Below are positions 36,397 to 47,528 of a stretch of 64,000 nucleotides of DNA, piece by piece (position 1 is the first letter of the stretch; the number at the start of each line of letters is the position of its first letter). Where the stretch lies: the NCBI RefSeq assembly GCF_954871325.1, contig NC_088776.1, positions 53,214,569 through 53,278,568 of the forward strand. Direction: 5' to 3'. Made by a program: the position numbers and the translations under genes. The DNA comes from Gordionus sp. m RMFG-2023 (Eukaryota; Nematomorpha; Gordioida; Chordodea; Parachordodidae). The notes below the pieces were generated by a model. The model was not told the origin of the DNA. It made no database searches and was given only the letters and a program-made list of their open reading frames with translations.

Positions 36397-37229
36397 AAGG
36401 CCAATTAATTTCAGAATTTAAATCTTGGTATGAAATATTAATTTTAGTGATAATTCCCATTCCACGGAATTTTACATACTTTAAAATATATTTTGGAGTG
36501 TTTTCCTAATATATTATAATTATACTCTATTGGTAATAAAATCAATTATTATAAACACAAATGAAAGGACCTTTTCTTAATTATGGAGAATTAAAACCTA
36601 TCTCAATGATATCTTAAAATGAAACTGTACTTAACTACTTTGAAAATAATCCTCAATACAGAATAAATTAAATTTTCTTTATGAATGATATATTATTAAC
36701 CATTTAAATCATGATTTAACATTTAATTCCGTATTTACATTAATTTGCATATCAGTTTATAGAGCTATAATATATTTAAAATATTAAATTCGCTCTTAAA
36801 TATTTTGCATTTTCAAATATTTTATTATTGTTTTTGAAATTGGCATTTATAAAAATATGATTGGTTAGGATATAACAAATTTTATATGATTTATAATTTT
36901 ATAATGTTCCAAAAAAAAAGTATCCCCCCCCCTCTCCCCATCACTGTAGGAAATTCGAGGAATATTTATTTATGTAAATTAACAAATAAATTATTATAAT
37001 GGTATATTGAGCATAAGTCCTTTCTTCAGAATGCATTCATTTAACACACTTTTCCCTTTTATGCGCTTTGAATAATCCTCCCTCAATATAGTTCAAAACC
37101 ACTTATCATTATCTTTCTTTAGATTTTGGAAACTGTAACTTATATTTGTTTCTCTAAATCATGTGCAAGTTCTTTTCTAAAAATAAATTCGAATATATAA
37201 TTAATATCTTTAAAAAATGCTTAAACATA

Positions 37230-37317
37230 TTTTTAAGGTGTAATGTAACTATTTTATGCTAAACCCTATTATTGAATTTTTAAGGTGTAATGTAACTATT
37301 TTATGCTAAACCCTATT
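37230..37317. repeat. Exact two-unit direct repeat, period 47
   Basis: TTTTTAAGGTGTAATGTAAC then TATTTTATGCTAAACCCTAT occurs at 37230 and again at 37277, with practically no difference. It is a recent local duplication. Confidence 0.9.
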
Positions 37318-38479
37318 AATGATTTGCCAATTCCATTCTATATGGAGATATTCCAGATGTGTGAGCAGGGTCTAGGGGCAGGAGGACAAATCCCCACCCA
37401 ACCAAAGCCAAAAATGAAGATGACGGATATATTTTCTATTAAATTGATTGTATTATATAATATTTATTCCTATCTCTTTCTTTTTAAGAATATATTTAAT
37501 TACATTTATTTATTATATTCATTTAATAAGTTAATTATGGACATAAGAAATGTTTTTTAAACATATTGATGATGATGAAAATCATAGTCATCTTACAAAA
37601 AACAAAAAGTATAAATATTTTATAACATTTTATAATTGGCCTAAAAGAAAGACATATAATTCTTAAAATGATATTAAAGATACCTATGATAAATATTTTA
37701 TTTAATAATAGATTTATATTCCACCCCTCAATTTTGAATATACACAAACTTTATGTGCTAATCGAAAGTTAAAATTTTAAAACATCTATTTTACTAAATT
37801 GTTATGGCTAGCATACTCTATCTTAGACCATGGAGCTTATTGCAAGATAAGTATCCTGTGTTCAAAATATGCTGGAAAAATTTAGTTAAGCATAACAATC
37901 TTGTTAAGACTCCATTCAAAAGTACAAATATGCTGGAGAAATCTTTGACAATAATCAAAAAACAAATTATCACATACACTGTGAAGTGATTATTTCTTCA
38001 AATTAATTCAAAGTGGGGATATGAATCCCATTTCATCACATATTGACAAAAATAGGATTAAAATTGAAAAAGAAAATAGATGTAAGATCAAACGCAACTC
38101 TTTACATTATTACTACAACTAACGAGTGAACATTCTTTTTTTTAGAATAATAAAAGCATACCTTAGAAGTAATACTTCTGAAAGTATATTGAATGGTTGG
38201 CCCTTTTGAATATTCATAGGCATTTGACGCCAAGCTCACGAAGATGGATTTTATATTATAAATATATAATAAGCAATATATTTTTTAATGTGTTATATAT
38301 TTTTTAATGTGTTTTATATTTTTTCATGAATATTCTATAAGTTATTACATACAAAATACAATTATTCTTAAGAAACTTGTGTATATTTATATTTCAATAT
38401 TTAAATTTTTATACTTTATATATAAATTTTAAAGGCTCAAAAAATTAAAATTTTTCTTTTGGATCATTTATTTTATAAT

Positions 38480-38645
38480 GATTCATATGCTGGCTATATC
38501 CACTTATAATTCACATTTATTTTCTAGTTTTTCATATGCCGCCGGTTATATCCGTCTAATATTTTTTTAATTAACATTTATTTCATAGTTTTTTATATGC
38601 CGGTTTATACATTTAATTTTTTATAATTCACATTAATTTAAAATT
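38480..38645. repeat. Three-unit diverged tandem repeat, period about 55-65
   Basis: Units start TTCATATGCTGG (38480), TTCATATGCCGCCGG (about 38530) and TTTATATGCCGG (about 38591). Each continues with a TTATATCC-like piece and AATTCACATT or AATTAACATT. Confidence 0.65.
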
Positions 38646-40039
38646 GTATATTAGAAATAGTTACTAGTCCTAATAATTTATGCTTGATAATTTTAAATAA
38701 CAATAATTTTATCATAAAAATATATCCATCACCCCTCCCCACAACAAATTCCTGCGTACGCCTGAGATATTTCAAAGTTTCCTTGTTTTAGCGTCTCTTC
38801 TTAAATTTGTTTTAAAAATAGTAAATTTAATTAATGATGATGGTGTGAAAATTTATTAATGATTATATCAACAATTAAATTTGCTGTTTGAATTTGCCAA
38901 ATCTTGTTTTATGCATGCTTTTTCTTCAATATGATTGTATGAGTACAGTTTAATGGCCAGGTAGTACTAACCTGTTTATTATCATTAATTGTCTTTATTT
39001 ACATAATAAGATTTGTAAGTTTTTATTTTTTGTGTGAATACTCGTAAATGCCTAAGGATAATATTTATATAAAATATTAGTAATTTAAAAGAGTATTTTT
39101 ATTTAAAAAATCTGCCGAATAAACGAATATACATTAAGTTCAAAGGTTCATTATAAAACTATCTCAAATTCATAGAATAGGTACTTTAAACATGATGGAA
39201 GATTCTTATAAATCAGATTTTAAAAATATAAAATCCCACCTGAAAAATGGATTTAGAGTACAAAAAAACAATATTAAAGTTAACATATACATTAACTATA
39301 CAAATGTATATAAAAGTATAATAAAATGGTTGCGTACAAGATAAGAATATAAATATGAAATTAATTTATGAAATAAAATAAGATGTCTTTGTTTGCTTAT
39401 TCATACAATATGATATTTTTGCATAGCGTTTGATAATGTCTTCATTGGATTAATAAATATTGGGAACATCTTTGAAATATTAATCTTTAGGACATATAGA
39501 ACTAATATCTGTAAATTTAGAAAGGAATTTAATAAAAATTGAACAAAATCAAATATGGGTAGGAACGTGTGCTGGAAGAATTTCATCACCATTTATTGCC
39601 TCTTATCTTTTAAGTTCCCAACAAAGATATATCAATCATAGATAATTTAAGTTATTTTTATAGTAACCACATATACTCCTCAAATTAATTGATGTACATA
39701 TAATATATTAATTTTTTATTTAAGCTGCTAAAAATATTTAGGAGCTTCCCTATCACAAACTATATGAAAACATTATTATGCAATTGCAAAATGAGTTGCA
39801 ATAAATAATTTTTTATAATTCGGATTTTTTAAAAATATATATTCAGGTGAAAATATTTATGATTTTATTTTATATAAATTTACAAAAACAGAAAATAAAA
39901 TATCTATAAAAAATGAAATTTTCTGGTGCCAGCCAGACGGCAAAATAGGAAGAAAAAAAATTGAATTTAAAAGTTTTAAGAAAATATACATGGGGATTCG
40001 GAATATTTTTTAAATTTTTTTAAAATATTTTTAAAAAAA

Positions 40040-40097
40040 GATTCGGAATGAAACGTGGGATTCAAGATCTCGAATCCCCACGTTGGGATTCCGAATC
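40040..40097. repeat. GC-rich inverted repeat (hairpin), 8-base loop
   Basis: GATTCGGAAT...ACGTGGGATTC (40040-40063) faces GAATCCCCACGT...ATTCCGAATC (40072-40097) across the loop AAGATCTC. The arms pair almost fully, with a few extra bases. More GATTC/GAATC pieces lie on both sides (39994-40003 and 40096-40115). It could be an eroded palindromic element end or a structured RNA element. No poly-T tract follows. Confidence 0.75.
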
Positions 40098-40919
40098 CCA
40101 CATGATTCCGTATCCCAATACGACATATATACAAAGATTATATTTAATATTTTATAAAATAAAAACGATTAAATTTATTTATTTAGAATTTCATTTTAAA
40201 TGTCTGATTCTATGTGCACCATTTTATATTTAATATTGAATTGACCCCTTATCAATAATAGGAAAGACAGATAGAGAATGTAAATTCTGACTTTGAGTTG
40301 ACATTTGGCGAGGATGAAATTCAAATGATTCAGAATGATTAAACATAAATTTTAACATTATCATCTACAACTATTACCACAAGGGACTAAATCTAAAAAT
40401 ACCTTGATCAAGTTTCAAATTTTTTTTGGGATTTCATAAAAAGAAAGCTAGAAATATAAGTATTGTTAGTCTTAAAATTCTACTATGCCTTCCCAAGAAA
40501 AAGTATATTTTAGCATCTAAGTCACAACATCCATTCTACGAATAAACATCTCTAAATTTATTGAGACATAACTTGTTTTAAATATTGTCCTATGTTTCAG
40601 TTCGATGTATTTATGATAAGATTAATTAATATAAATTAAATATTCATATATAAATAAAAAAATGTAGATAACACATCATAATGTAATTAATCCTTTAAAA
40701 TAAAGGATACTATATAAGAAAACTAATTCAACATCATTAAGTGAATTAAAACAAATAAAAATTAACTTCCTGCGATGAATAAGATTTTATTTACCTAATA
40801 TATACTCTGCAACCCGATTTTAGATAAAATGAAGATAAACACCTCAACTTCAAGAATATATAAATATGTAATTCAAATAAATATTCAAAAAAAATAATTA
40901 TTAGAGGCCCAATTTTGTT
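40098..40919. other. Non-coding stretch
   Basis: A+T-rich with no supported gene, RNA or element end. Confidence 0.5.
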
Positions 40920-41600
40920 TTACAGCTGCGTCACCTCGGACTAATTGTGATAAAAATTACTTTAACTACCTTAACAAGCAAAGACTATGTTATTTTCATA
41001 TATTAAACTTAGTTGAAATACAAGATGCTAACAATATCCTATTAGAGTATGATGATTATAAGAAAGCAAACATTGATCAAAAGTCAACGTTTGTGGAATT
41101 TACAAATATGGGCCATAATCTAAACTAATTTTAAAGCGTAATTCAAGATCGAGTTAATTTTGTTGATAATGAACATATATAGAAAATTTAATTTACATTA
41201 TATTAAATATCAGGGTGTCCTTATTTCAAGTTCTCCTTTAACTACCTTCCCAGGCAAAGACTATGTTATTTTCATACATTAAACTTAATTTAAATACAAG
41301 ATGCTAACAATATCCTATTTGAGTATGATAATTATAAGAAAGCAAACATTGGCCTATCAAAAAGTCAACGTTTGTGGAATTTACAAAAGATGGGTTATAA
41401 TCTAAACTAATTTTAAAGCGTAATTCAAGATCGAGTTAATTTTGTTGATAATAAACAAACATATATAGAAAATTTAATTTACATTTTATTAAATATAAGG
41501 CTGTCCTTATTTCAAGTGCTCCAGTAGAACGTTTGTTAAGTCTAGGAAAACTTAATTATGAAAAGAAACTGGAGCTAATCTTTTAGGAAATTAAAGCCAT
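40920..41600 (+). pseudogene. hAT transposase relic with an internal duplication
   Basis: Near the downstream end the plus strand reads ISSAPVERLLSLGKLNYEKK, matching the hAT dimerisation motif (S-S-A-P-V-E-R). Upstream, an open stretch reads NNILLEYDDYKKANIDQK then STFVEFTNMGHNLN, consistent with the region before that motif in hAT proteins. This upstream part is present twice (about 40960-41235 and 41239-41512, period 276), so the fragment was partly duplicated after insertion. Several stops and frameshifts break it. No terminal repeats were found. Confidence 0.6.
40955..41512. repeat. Two-unit direct repeat, period 276
   Basis: GCAAAGACTATGTTATTTTC begins at 40978 and 41254. The similarity continues through AATTCAAGATCGAGTTAATT to CTGTCCTTATTTCAAG or its equivalent. 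The units differ by a few substitutions and short gaps. Confidence 0.9.
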
Positions 41601-42015
41601 ATTTTTATAAAACAATAATCAGCGCAAATATATAATTTTTTCTTACGGTTTAAATATATTAGATTGTGTTTCTCGTAAATTTTTTCATGATTTATGGACT
41701 TATAATGCAAATCGTTACTTTTAAAATAAATAAAAAACAACAAATGCTACTTTATAGGTATTTTTATTCAAATGGATTAAAAATCTCTTTACTTTTTAAA
41801 ATGGACATATCAAATTTATAAAGGCATTTGGAGTTAACGGAAATATCAAAGGCCCAAATTAGGCAGGTTCGACTGAATCTATAAAGTTGATTTCTTTATA
41901 AAATAAATTTTGATGACCACAAAAGAGAAATTCAAATGTTTAATATGACCACTTCTATAAATATTTTAGATATTTGTGGTTTAATTTTTCCGACCAAAAT
42001 CAGTCTATTCTCCAC
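41601..42015. other. Non-coding stretch between two hAT elements
   Basis: A+T-rich. A GC-richer piece near 41850-41880 (GGCCCAAATTAGGCAGGTTCG) may belong to an eroded element. Confidence 0.4.
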
Positions 42016-42023
42016 AGGGCAGT
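42016..42023. repeat. hAT target-site duplication, left copy
   Basis: AGGGCAGT, repeated at 43329-43336. The match actually extends to nine bases (AGGGCAGTT), so the exact boundary is uncertain by one base. Confidence 0.75.
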
Positions 42024-43328
42024 TTGAGGTCTGCAAAGTAATTTTTCGCAGCCCGAGGACACGAGCCCGAATTTAATCAGCCTGACTCGAGCACACATCT
42101 CTTAGTCAAACTAGACCCGAGCCCGACCTGAATAAAATTTTACAATTTGAGTTTGAATATTATAATAACCAAAAAAAATTTATGTGCATCGCCACCTTAA
42201 ATAAAATTTATCATAATCTAATCAAAATATATATTAAGTTGCATTTTATTTGATTTGTAAAAAAGTTAAAATACAATCGAATCTAAAAATTATAAATAAT
42301 TTAACCATATTTTCATATTTTTATTACCAGCACATCGATTCATTATCATATATGCGTTTTATTTTGGAAATAATTTATTGCGTATACCATCAGCAGTATC
42401 AATTAAATTTATAGAAATTGTCGTGGGATTTAGAATAATAATTATAACATCAATATTTCCAATATTGAACCAATTTTGGCAAATAGGCAACAATCAACAA
42501 AGCTTTCTTCATGAATTGCATCAAATAATCTTAAATCACGGCTACAAAACATGATGACACTTTTTTTTGCACAACTATTGAGTTTTTTGGGAACAGTACC
42601 AAAAATAGCAATCAATTGTTAATTGGATCTTTTTACTCTCTATGCCCATTTATGCCTTTTTTGTGGATTTATGCCTAAAATAATTTAATAATATATATTT
42701 TATGTATGTTGTTAGAGAAATAAACATATATTTGCAAAAATTGCAACTTAAATAATTAAGTTTTTCTTTATTTTCATCATATATAAATGATAACTTTTTC
42801 CAGATCTCAGATTCCCCATTAGTATTTTCCCTCTCTTCATATTCATTGCTCATAATCTTTTCACCAATTTTTCTTAATTTGGCATCCATTGAAATAATTG
42901 TTTTTTGAAAATATGAGGCTATTTAAATAAATAGATATTAGTAAAATATACTTTATTTAACTTGATAAAATATGATGAAAGTAAAGTATATAATAATATC
43001 GTTAACTATGCAATGCAATGTACTAATATAATCCCATAAAAAAGTTTGGTATATGGTTGTTATAAAAATTATAAAATATTAATTGAAAATGACTTTTATT
43101 TTGATTGACATATTAAGGAAAATGTCATAAATAAAAAATAATATGGTTTTATAATTGATATTATGAATTGTAATGATTATTTAGGATATTTATATTAATA
43201 TTTAGTTCGGGTCGAGTTGGGTTTCGGGTCGGACAACTCTTATACCCCACCCAAGTCCGAACTCGAAAAATATTTTTGTCGGACTCGAGTCAGGTCGGGC
43301 CTGGCTACGGACAACCCGTAGTTCTCTA
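42024..43328 (-). mobile_element. hAT transposon, decayed, 1.3 kb
   Basis: The left end is TTGAGGTCTGC and the right end on the other strand is TAGAGAACTACGGG; the outermost bases match at 7 of 11. An exact 8-bp duplication flanks them. Subterminal zones are rich in CGGGTCGGG and CCCGACC-type motifs, against an A+T-rich background. The interior holds a BED finger and the start of a hAT transposase on the minus strand. The left end resembles that of the element at 46599-47520 (TAGAGGTCTG), so the two may be relatives. Confidence 0.8.
42420..42889 (-). pseudogene. hAT transposase relic: BED finger and N-terminal domain
   Basis: From 42889 downward the minus strand reads MDAKLRKIGEKIMSNEYE..., then IWKKLSFIYDENKEKLNY and CNFCKYMF, the start of a BED zinc finger (W, C-x2-C). 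The paired histidines are not clear. From about 42570 downward it reads KSVIMFCSRDLRLFDAIHEE and SFVDCCLFAKIGSIL, corresponding to the segment after the BED finger in hAT proteins (C-R-D-L-R-x-F). The catalytic core and dimerisation domain were not found. Broken and non-functional. Confidence 0.75.
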
Positions 43329-43336
43329 AGGGCAGT
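43329..43336. repeat. hAT target-site duplication, right copy
   Basis: AGGGCAGT, identical to 42016-42023. Confidence 0.75.
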
Positions 43337-44263
43337 TATATACTCCAATTATAAAATGCATAATAAAAATTTAAATAATGTATATTTTTTAATATTAGTC
43401 CAATTCGGTAAATTCTAACATTTTTATAGAATTTAAAAAAAATGCAAAACTTTTAGCGGCATTACTGATTGATCCTGCAAGTAAAAAATGATCCTGAATT
43501 ATAAATATTATTTGTTATAAATTATATATAGTTATATCTTATGTTTGCAGACAGGGATGCAATGATTGCTTAATGGGAGTTCTATATTTTTTAAAATATT
43601 TATGTCAATAAAAAGATATTTATTTTTTATGTTATTTGATTTATATCCCAAGTTTGAGCAGAACAGTTTTATATATTTAAACCAGAATTTGAGAACGGGC
43701 TCATGCTAGTTTAGTTAATGTATATGAATATATTATTTTTTTCATCAGCTATTCTCATATTTCTGTTATCAATTACTTATATATTATGTTTTTTAATCTT
43801 CATTAGTAAATATAGATATTCTCTTCAATTATTTCAATATAATCATTTGGTCTTCGGTTATATAATCCTACCATGTCAGTATGTTTGCAATATTCTTGCA
43901 TATGGGAAATCTTTTTCATGCTCTTTGTTATCTTAGTGTTGTGAACATGATATAAGTATTCATAATTTTATCAATCGAAATATTCTGATTACAAGTGTGA
44001 GTTTACAGTTCTTTAAAACAATCTTTATAAAGATAGGTATTCTTTAAAAAATGTATCTTATATACTGAAATTATCTTATTAAATATTATATTCGTCAATT
44101 AGATATGGTTATAATGATTATATATAGTTATGAATTAATATAATGTTGGGTGTAAGTTAACACTAGCTAACACTCATAGTATCTATTACATAATATAATT
44201 ATAGTTTTCCTGCCATGGAATAAATACGCAAAGGATTAAATACATTATTATATAATATATGAT
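43337..44263. other. A+T-rich non-coding stretch
   Basis: No supported gene. An open plus-strand frame at 43718-43936 starts with a hydrophobic run (NILFFSSAILIFLLSITYIL), but composition alone can explain it. Confidence 0.45.
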
Positions 44264-44271
44264 ATATTTTT
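44264..44271. repeat. hAT target-site duplication, left copy
   Basis: ATATTTTT, identical to 44846-44853. Confidence 0.7.
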
Positions 44272-44845
44272 CAGGGACCCGAACAGTTATTTATAACGAT
44301 TCAGTTTGGTTACGGTTCAGTATGTATATTATAATGGTTACGTTTTGCTTACGGTTCTTATGAAAAAATTTACAAAGGTTTGGTTCAGCAATTATAAAGG
44401 TTCATAATGGTTAAAAATTTTTTTTTGGCAACACCATCGTCTAATTTATTATAAGATCTATGAATTTTATATAAAAAAATATGTAAGATTCAAAATAACT
44501 CATTTTACATATATTATAAGTAATATATTTTCTAATATAAATGGATTCATATTTGTTTGTTGTGACGATAACACAAATTTTAGCCCCGAAAAGGCCCTTT
44601 CTACAGAAACTTGTGTTGCGGGAACCGCCAGTACTATAAGAGCAAGTTTATATAATTGGATATTCAAATTTTTTTGATTCTTAAAATATAAAAACTGAAC
44701 TGATTTGAACCGGTTTAACCTTTTTTATAAAGGTTCTTTTTACTCCTAAAAAAAAATTATATCGGTTTGATTACGGTTATGATTCTGATATTTATAACGG
44801 TTTATAATGGTTTAATGGTTCGTTACGGTTCACTCCGGGTCCCAG
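44272..44845 (-). mobile_element. Short hAT derivative, 574 bp, retaining the dimerisation domain
   Basis: The left end is CAGGGACCCG and the right end on the other strand is CTGGGACCCGG. Eight-base ATATTTTT duplications flank it. Subterminal repeats are GGTTACGGTTCAG and GGTTTGGTTCAG-like, recalling the element at 5618-6975. The only coding content is the C-terminal dimerisation domain on the minus strand. It is non-autonomous. Confidence 0.82.
44500..44655 (-). pseudogene. Solo hAT C-terminal dimerisation domain, open over 48 codons
   Basis: The minus strand reads without interruption LALIVLAVPATQVSVERAFS, then GLKFVLSSQQTNMNPFILEN and ILLIIYVK, then a stop. This is the classic hAT dimerisation domain (A-T-x-V-S-V-E-R-A-F-S, x-L-K-F-V-L-S). 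No start codon or catalytic domain is attached. The uninterrupted frame suggests that the element is not very old or that its source kept it intact. Confidence 0.88.
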
Positions 44846-44853
44846 ATATTTTT
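44846..44853. repeat. hAT target-site duplication, right copy
   Basis: ATATTTTT, identical to 44264-44271. Confidence 0.7.
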
Positions 44854-44997
44854 TATTAATTAAAATATCAGTTTTATTATTTTTATAAATACAATCATTA
44901 TAGTATATTCTCAAAATATTATTTACACAAATTTATCATAGTATCAATTTGTAATATTCTAAATATCTGTTTAGAATAAAAAAAAATAAAATATGTG

Positions 44998-45217
44998 TAG
45001 TGTTATTAAACGGCTAGTTTTGACCGATTTTTAAAAACGGCCAACAGTTTTTTATCCAGAAAATTATTAAGCAAGCCTGAAAATTTTGCTCATAGAAAGA
45101 GCAAAGGTCTACACATATATTATCGAAATTTCGAGGCTTAGTCAATATTTTTCTAATGAAAATATTGAGTTAGCCGTTTTTAAAAATCGGCTTAAAACGA
45201 GCCGTTTAACAACATTA
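44998..45217. mobile_element. hAT-type MITE, 220 bp
   Basis: The left end is TAGTGTTATTAAACGGCTAG and the right end on the other strand is TAATGTTGTTAAACGGCTCG. Inside, GATTTTTAAAAACGGC and GCCGTTTTTAAAAATC extend the inverted repeat to more than 40 bases per side. Same family as 27039-27252. No convincing flanking duplication was seen. No coding capacity. Confidence 0.78.
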
Positions 45218-45289
45218 GCTAATATGCTTGCTTATTAAATGATAATACTTGCCGAAAAATATGATAAAATACCAAATAGGTGAATTTTT

Positions 45290-45420
45290 TGTATATACCA
45301 GGTCGAATATAATTTTAAAAAATTCCGAGTCGGGCCAAAAAATTTTTTTAAAAATAATGCGGGCCGGGCCTAAAATTTTTAAACCCGGGCCGAGATTATT
45401 TTAATACAATGAAATATAAA
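45290..45420. mobile_element. GC-rich terminal fragment of a hAT-like element
   Basis: Repeated GGGCC motifs (CGAGTCGGGCC, GCGGGCCGGGCC, CCCGGGCCGAG) separated by A/T runs resemble the subterminal zones of the hAT elements nearby. No second end or target duplication was found. Confidence 0.35.
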
Positions 45421-46590
45421 TATGAAGAAATATTGATAAAAGATAACATCTAATTTGAATACAACAATAAAGTTGGTATGGCAAAATATAAAATATTAAT
45501 TTTTTTGATTTGAAATATAAAGGTAGGAAAGAAAGAAAAAACAATAAAATTAATATCCATTGGATAAAAAAAGATTAAAAAGTGAATATTAAATTTTTTA
45601 AACAAAAATATAAAAATATATCTTTATCTTTTACCAAGAAGGATAAAAAGATGAAGGTTTCTTTTGAAAAGAAAATATCGTAGTTTCATAATGTAAATCT
45701 TATTAAAAATATGCAAAAGAATCTTTTATTTTAGATGAAAGTATTTACGGTATCTCTAACTCTCACTATTTTTATCATATCCAATTAGATTTAAATTTGT
45801 TATAAATTTTTCAAAAGAATTACGAAGGCATTTACTTATTATAAAATTTTTGCTATTATTTTTATTTATTTTGAAACAGACGCAGCTGGGAGTAAATTTA
45901 TATAAAATATATTTTGAGATTTTCAAATTGATATTGACTCGGTTTAACAATTCACACCTTAAGCAGTTAGAACTCTTAGTCTAAATTTTAAAATTAAAAT
46001 AACTTTATTTAAATTTCCTTTAAAAAATTAATCAATCACTTTTTCTGATTATGTTTTTTAAAAACAATACATTTTGTACATCGTTAATTAAAAATAGTAG
46101 AGTAATACTTTATGAAACATGATTAATATATTTTTTTTAATAACCATATGAGATTCAATAAACAGGGCTCAGAATTTAAAAACTGCTAAATATTAATTGG
46201 ACCCCCATATATTTTTATACCATAATCACCTTTACCCCAACAATGTATGCGATGGAAGAACATCTTCAAAAAAATCGGGGAACCTTGCGAAGGCTTTTAT
46301 TTAAGATAAACAAATTATGTGTGTTTAAATTCAATTGCCGAGATATTTACAATTTCCTATCCCATTTTTTTTACAAAATTTCTATCCTTTTAAATACTTA
46401 TATAAATTTTATTTGATGATAATTTAAATTTTGATTTAAAGTATCATGCAATAAATAAAAAAATTATTGTAGGAAAGCATTCAATATATTCTCTATAAAA
46501 TTTAAATTTTAAAAATATAATAAAAGTAATAATAATCTAAACACTACCAGATTTGACATAAAAGATGAGAATATAGAAACTGCCACTTTA
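45421..46590. other. A+T-rich non-coding stretch
   Basis: No supported gene. A minus-strand open frame at 45756-45950 has ordinary A+T-driven composition. Confidence 0.45.
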
Positions 46591-46598
46591 GTTCTAAC
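46591..46598. repeat. hAT target-site duplication, left copy
   Basis: GTTCTAAC, identical to 47521-47528. Confidence 0.9.
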
Positions 46599-47520
46599 TA
46601 GAGGTCTGAATTGGGCGGGATTTCGGCCCGCCCACCCGCAAACGCCCATCTATGTGGGCGGGCGGATGGGCGGGTAAAAAAATTTTCGAGGCGGATTAAA
46701 AAAATTTGAAACTATGGGCGGGCTGTGCGGGCTGATTAAGAAATTTAAACAATGGGCGGGCGGGTTAAGGAAATTTAAAATTTTTGTTCAAAAACAAACT
46801 AAAAAAAATAATTGTTTAATGATCTATAACAATATTTCTTTTTTTATTGTACCAATCGTTTTTTTTTAAGTGAAGAACATTTACCTAACTATATTATGTA
46901 ATAAACACAACAATAAAACTTTTTTCATAGAATAAATAAATATTTCTATCTATTAAAAATTTCCTTTTATGGGAATGTATAATAAAACTTTTCTAGTGCT
47001 TCTTCCGAACGCGGATTTACATTGCTAGAAGATTTTTAGAACAAAGAAGAACGTGTTTGAATCCAGAAAATGTCGATTCATTATTATTTTTACATTATAA
47101 TTACATATAATATTAATTTTACATTTATATTTTTTTCATAAATATTCAATTTGAACAAATAAATTGTCCATTATTTACATTGATTATTTTTATACTTATA
47201 TTAATTTCCTAAATTATAAACTTTTTGTAGAGGTGTAATGCTGAAATATTTTTATTAGATGCTTAAAAAAAATGAAAGAATGACCATAATTAAATTTTAT
47301 AAGCGGGCTTGGGTTAAAAATTTTTTATAAATAATGGGCGGACGGGTAAAAAATTTTAGACTAATGGGCGGGCGGGTAAGGAATTTTAGACAAATGGGCG
47401 GGGCGGGCGGGTATATATTTTTTTGAAAACTTAGGGCGGGCTGGGTGGGCGGATTAAATTTTTTTAAAACATTGGATGGGCGGGCTTTTGGTCCAAAAAC
47501 CCGCCCAATGCAGACCTCTA
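46599..47520 (-). mobile_element. Non-autonomous hAT element, 922 bp, with GGGCGGGC arrays
   Basis: The ends are TAGAGGTCTGAATTGGGCGGG in inward reading on the left (first 20 bases TAGAGGTCTGAATTGGGCGG) and TAGAGGTCTGCATTGGGCGG on the other strand at the right, differing at one base of 20. Exact 8-bp duplications flank it. Both ends carry arrays of GGGCGGGCGGGT separated by A/T runs, a striking contrast to the genome. Within, the minus strand near 46970-47045 reads SSSNVNPRSEEALEKFYYTF, which looks like a leftover transposase fragment. Otherwise non-coding. Confidence 0.92.
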
Positions 47521-47528
47521 GTTCTAAC
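47521..47528. repeat. hAT target-site duplication, right copy
   Basis: GTTCTAAC, identical to 46591-46598. Confidence 0.9.

Larger units (their letters stand above)
36397..40039. other. A+T-rich non-coding stretch with tandem repeats
   Basis: Contains a C-run near 36926, the repeats at 37230-37317 and 38480-38645, and a small GC-richer island at 37325-37430 (TGTGAGCAGGGTCTAGGGG, GGACAAATCCCCACCC) that may be an eroded element end. No gene supported. Confidence 0.5.

Noticed and set aside
37303-37560. Frame with GLGAGGQIPTQPKPK
   Set aside because: The GC-rich part is short and the rest is A+T-driven; it looks more like an eroded element end than a gene.
43718-43936. Possible secreted-protein start exon with a hydrophobic N-terminus
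   Set aside because: A hydrophobic run is expected by chance from T-rich sequence, there is no convincing donor site, and it lies among hAT elements.
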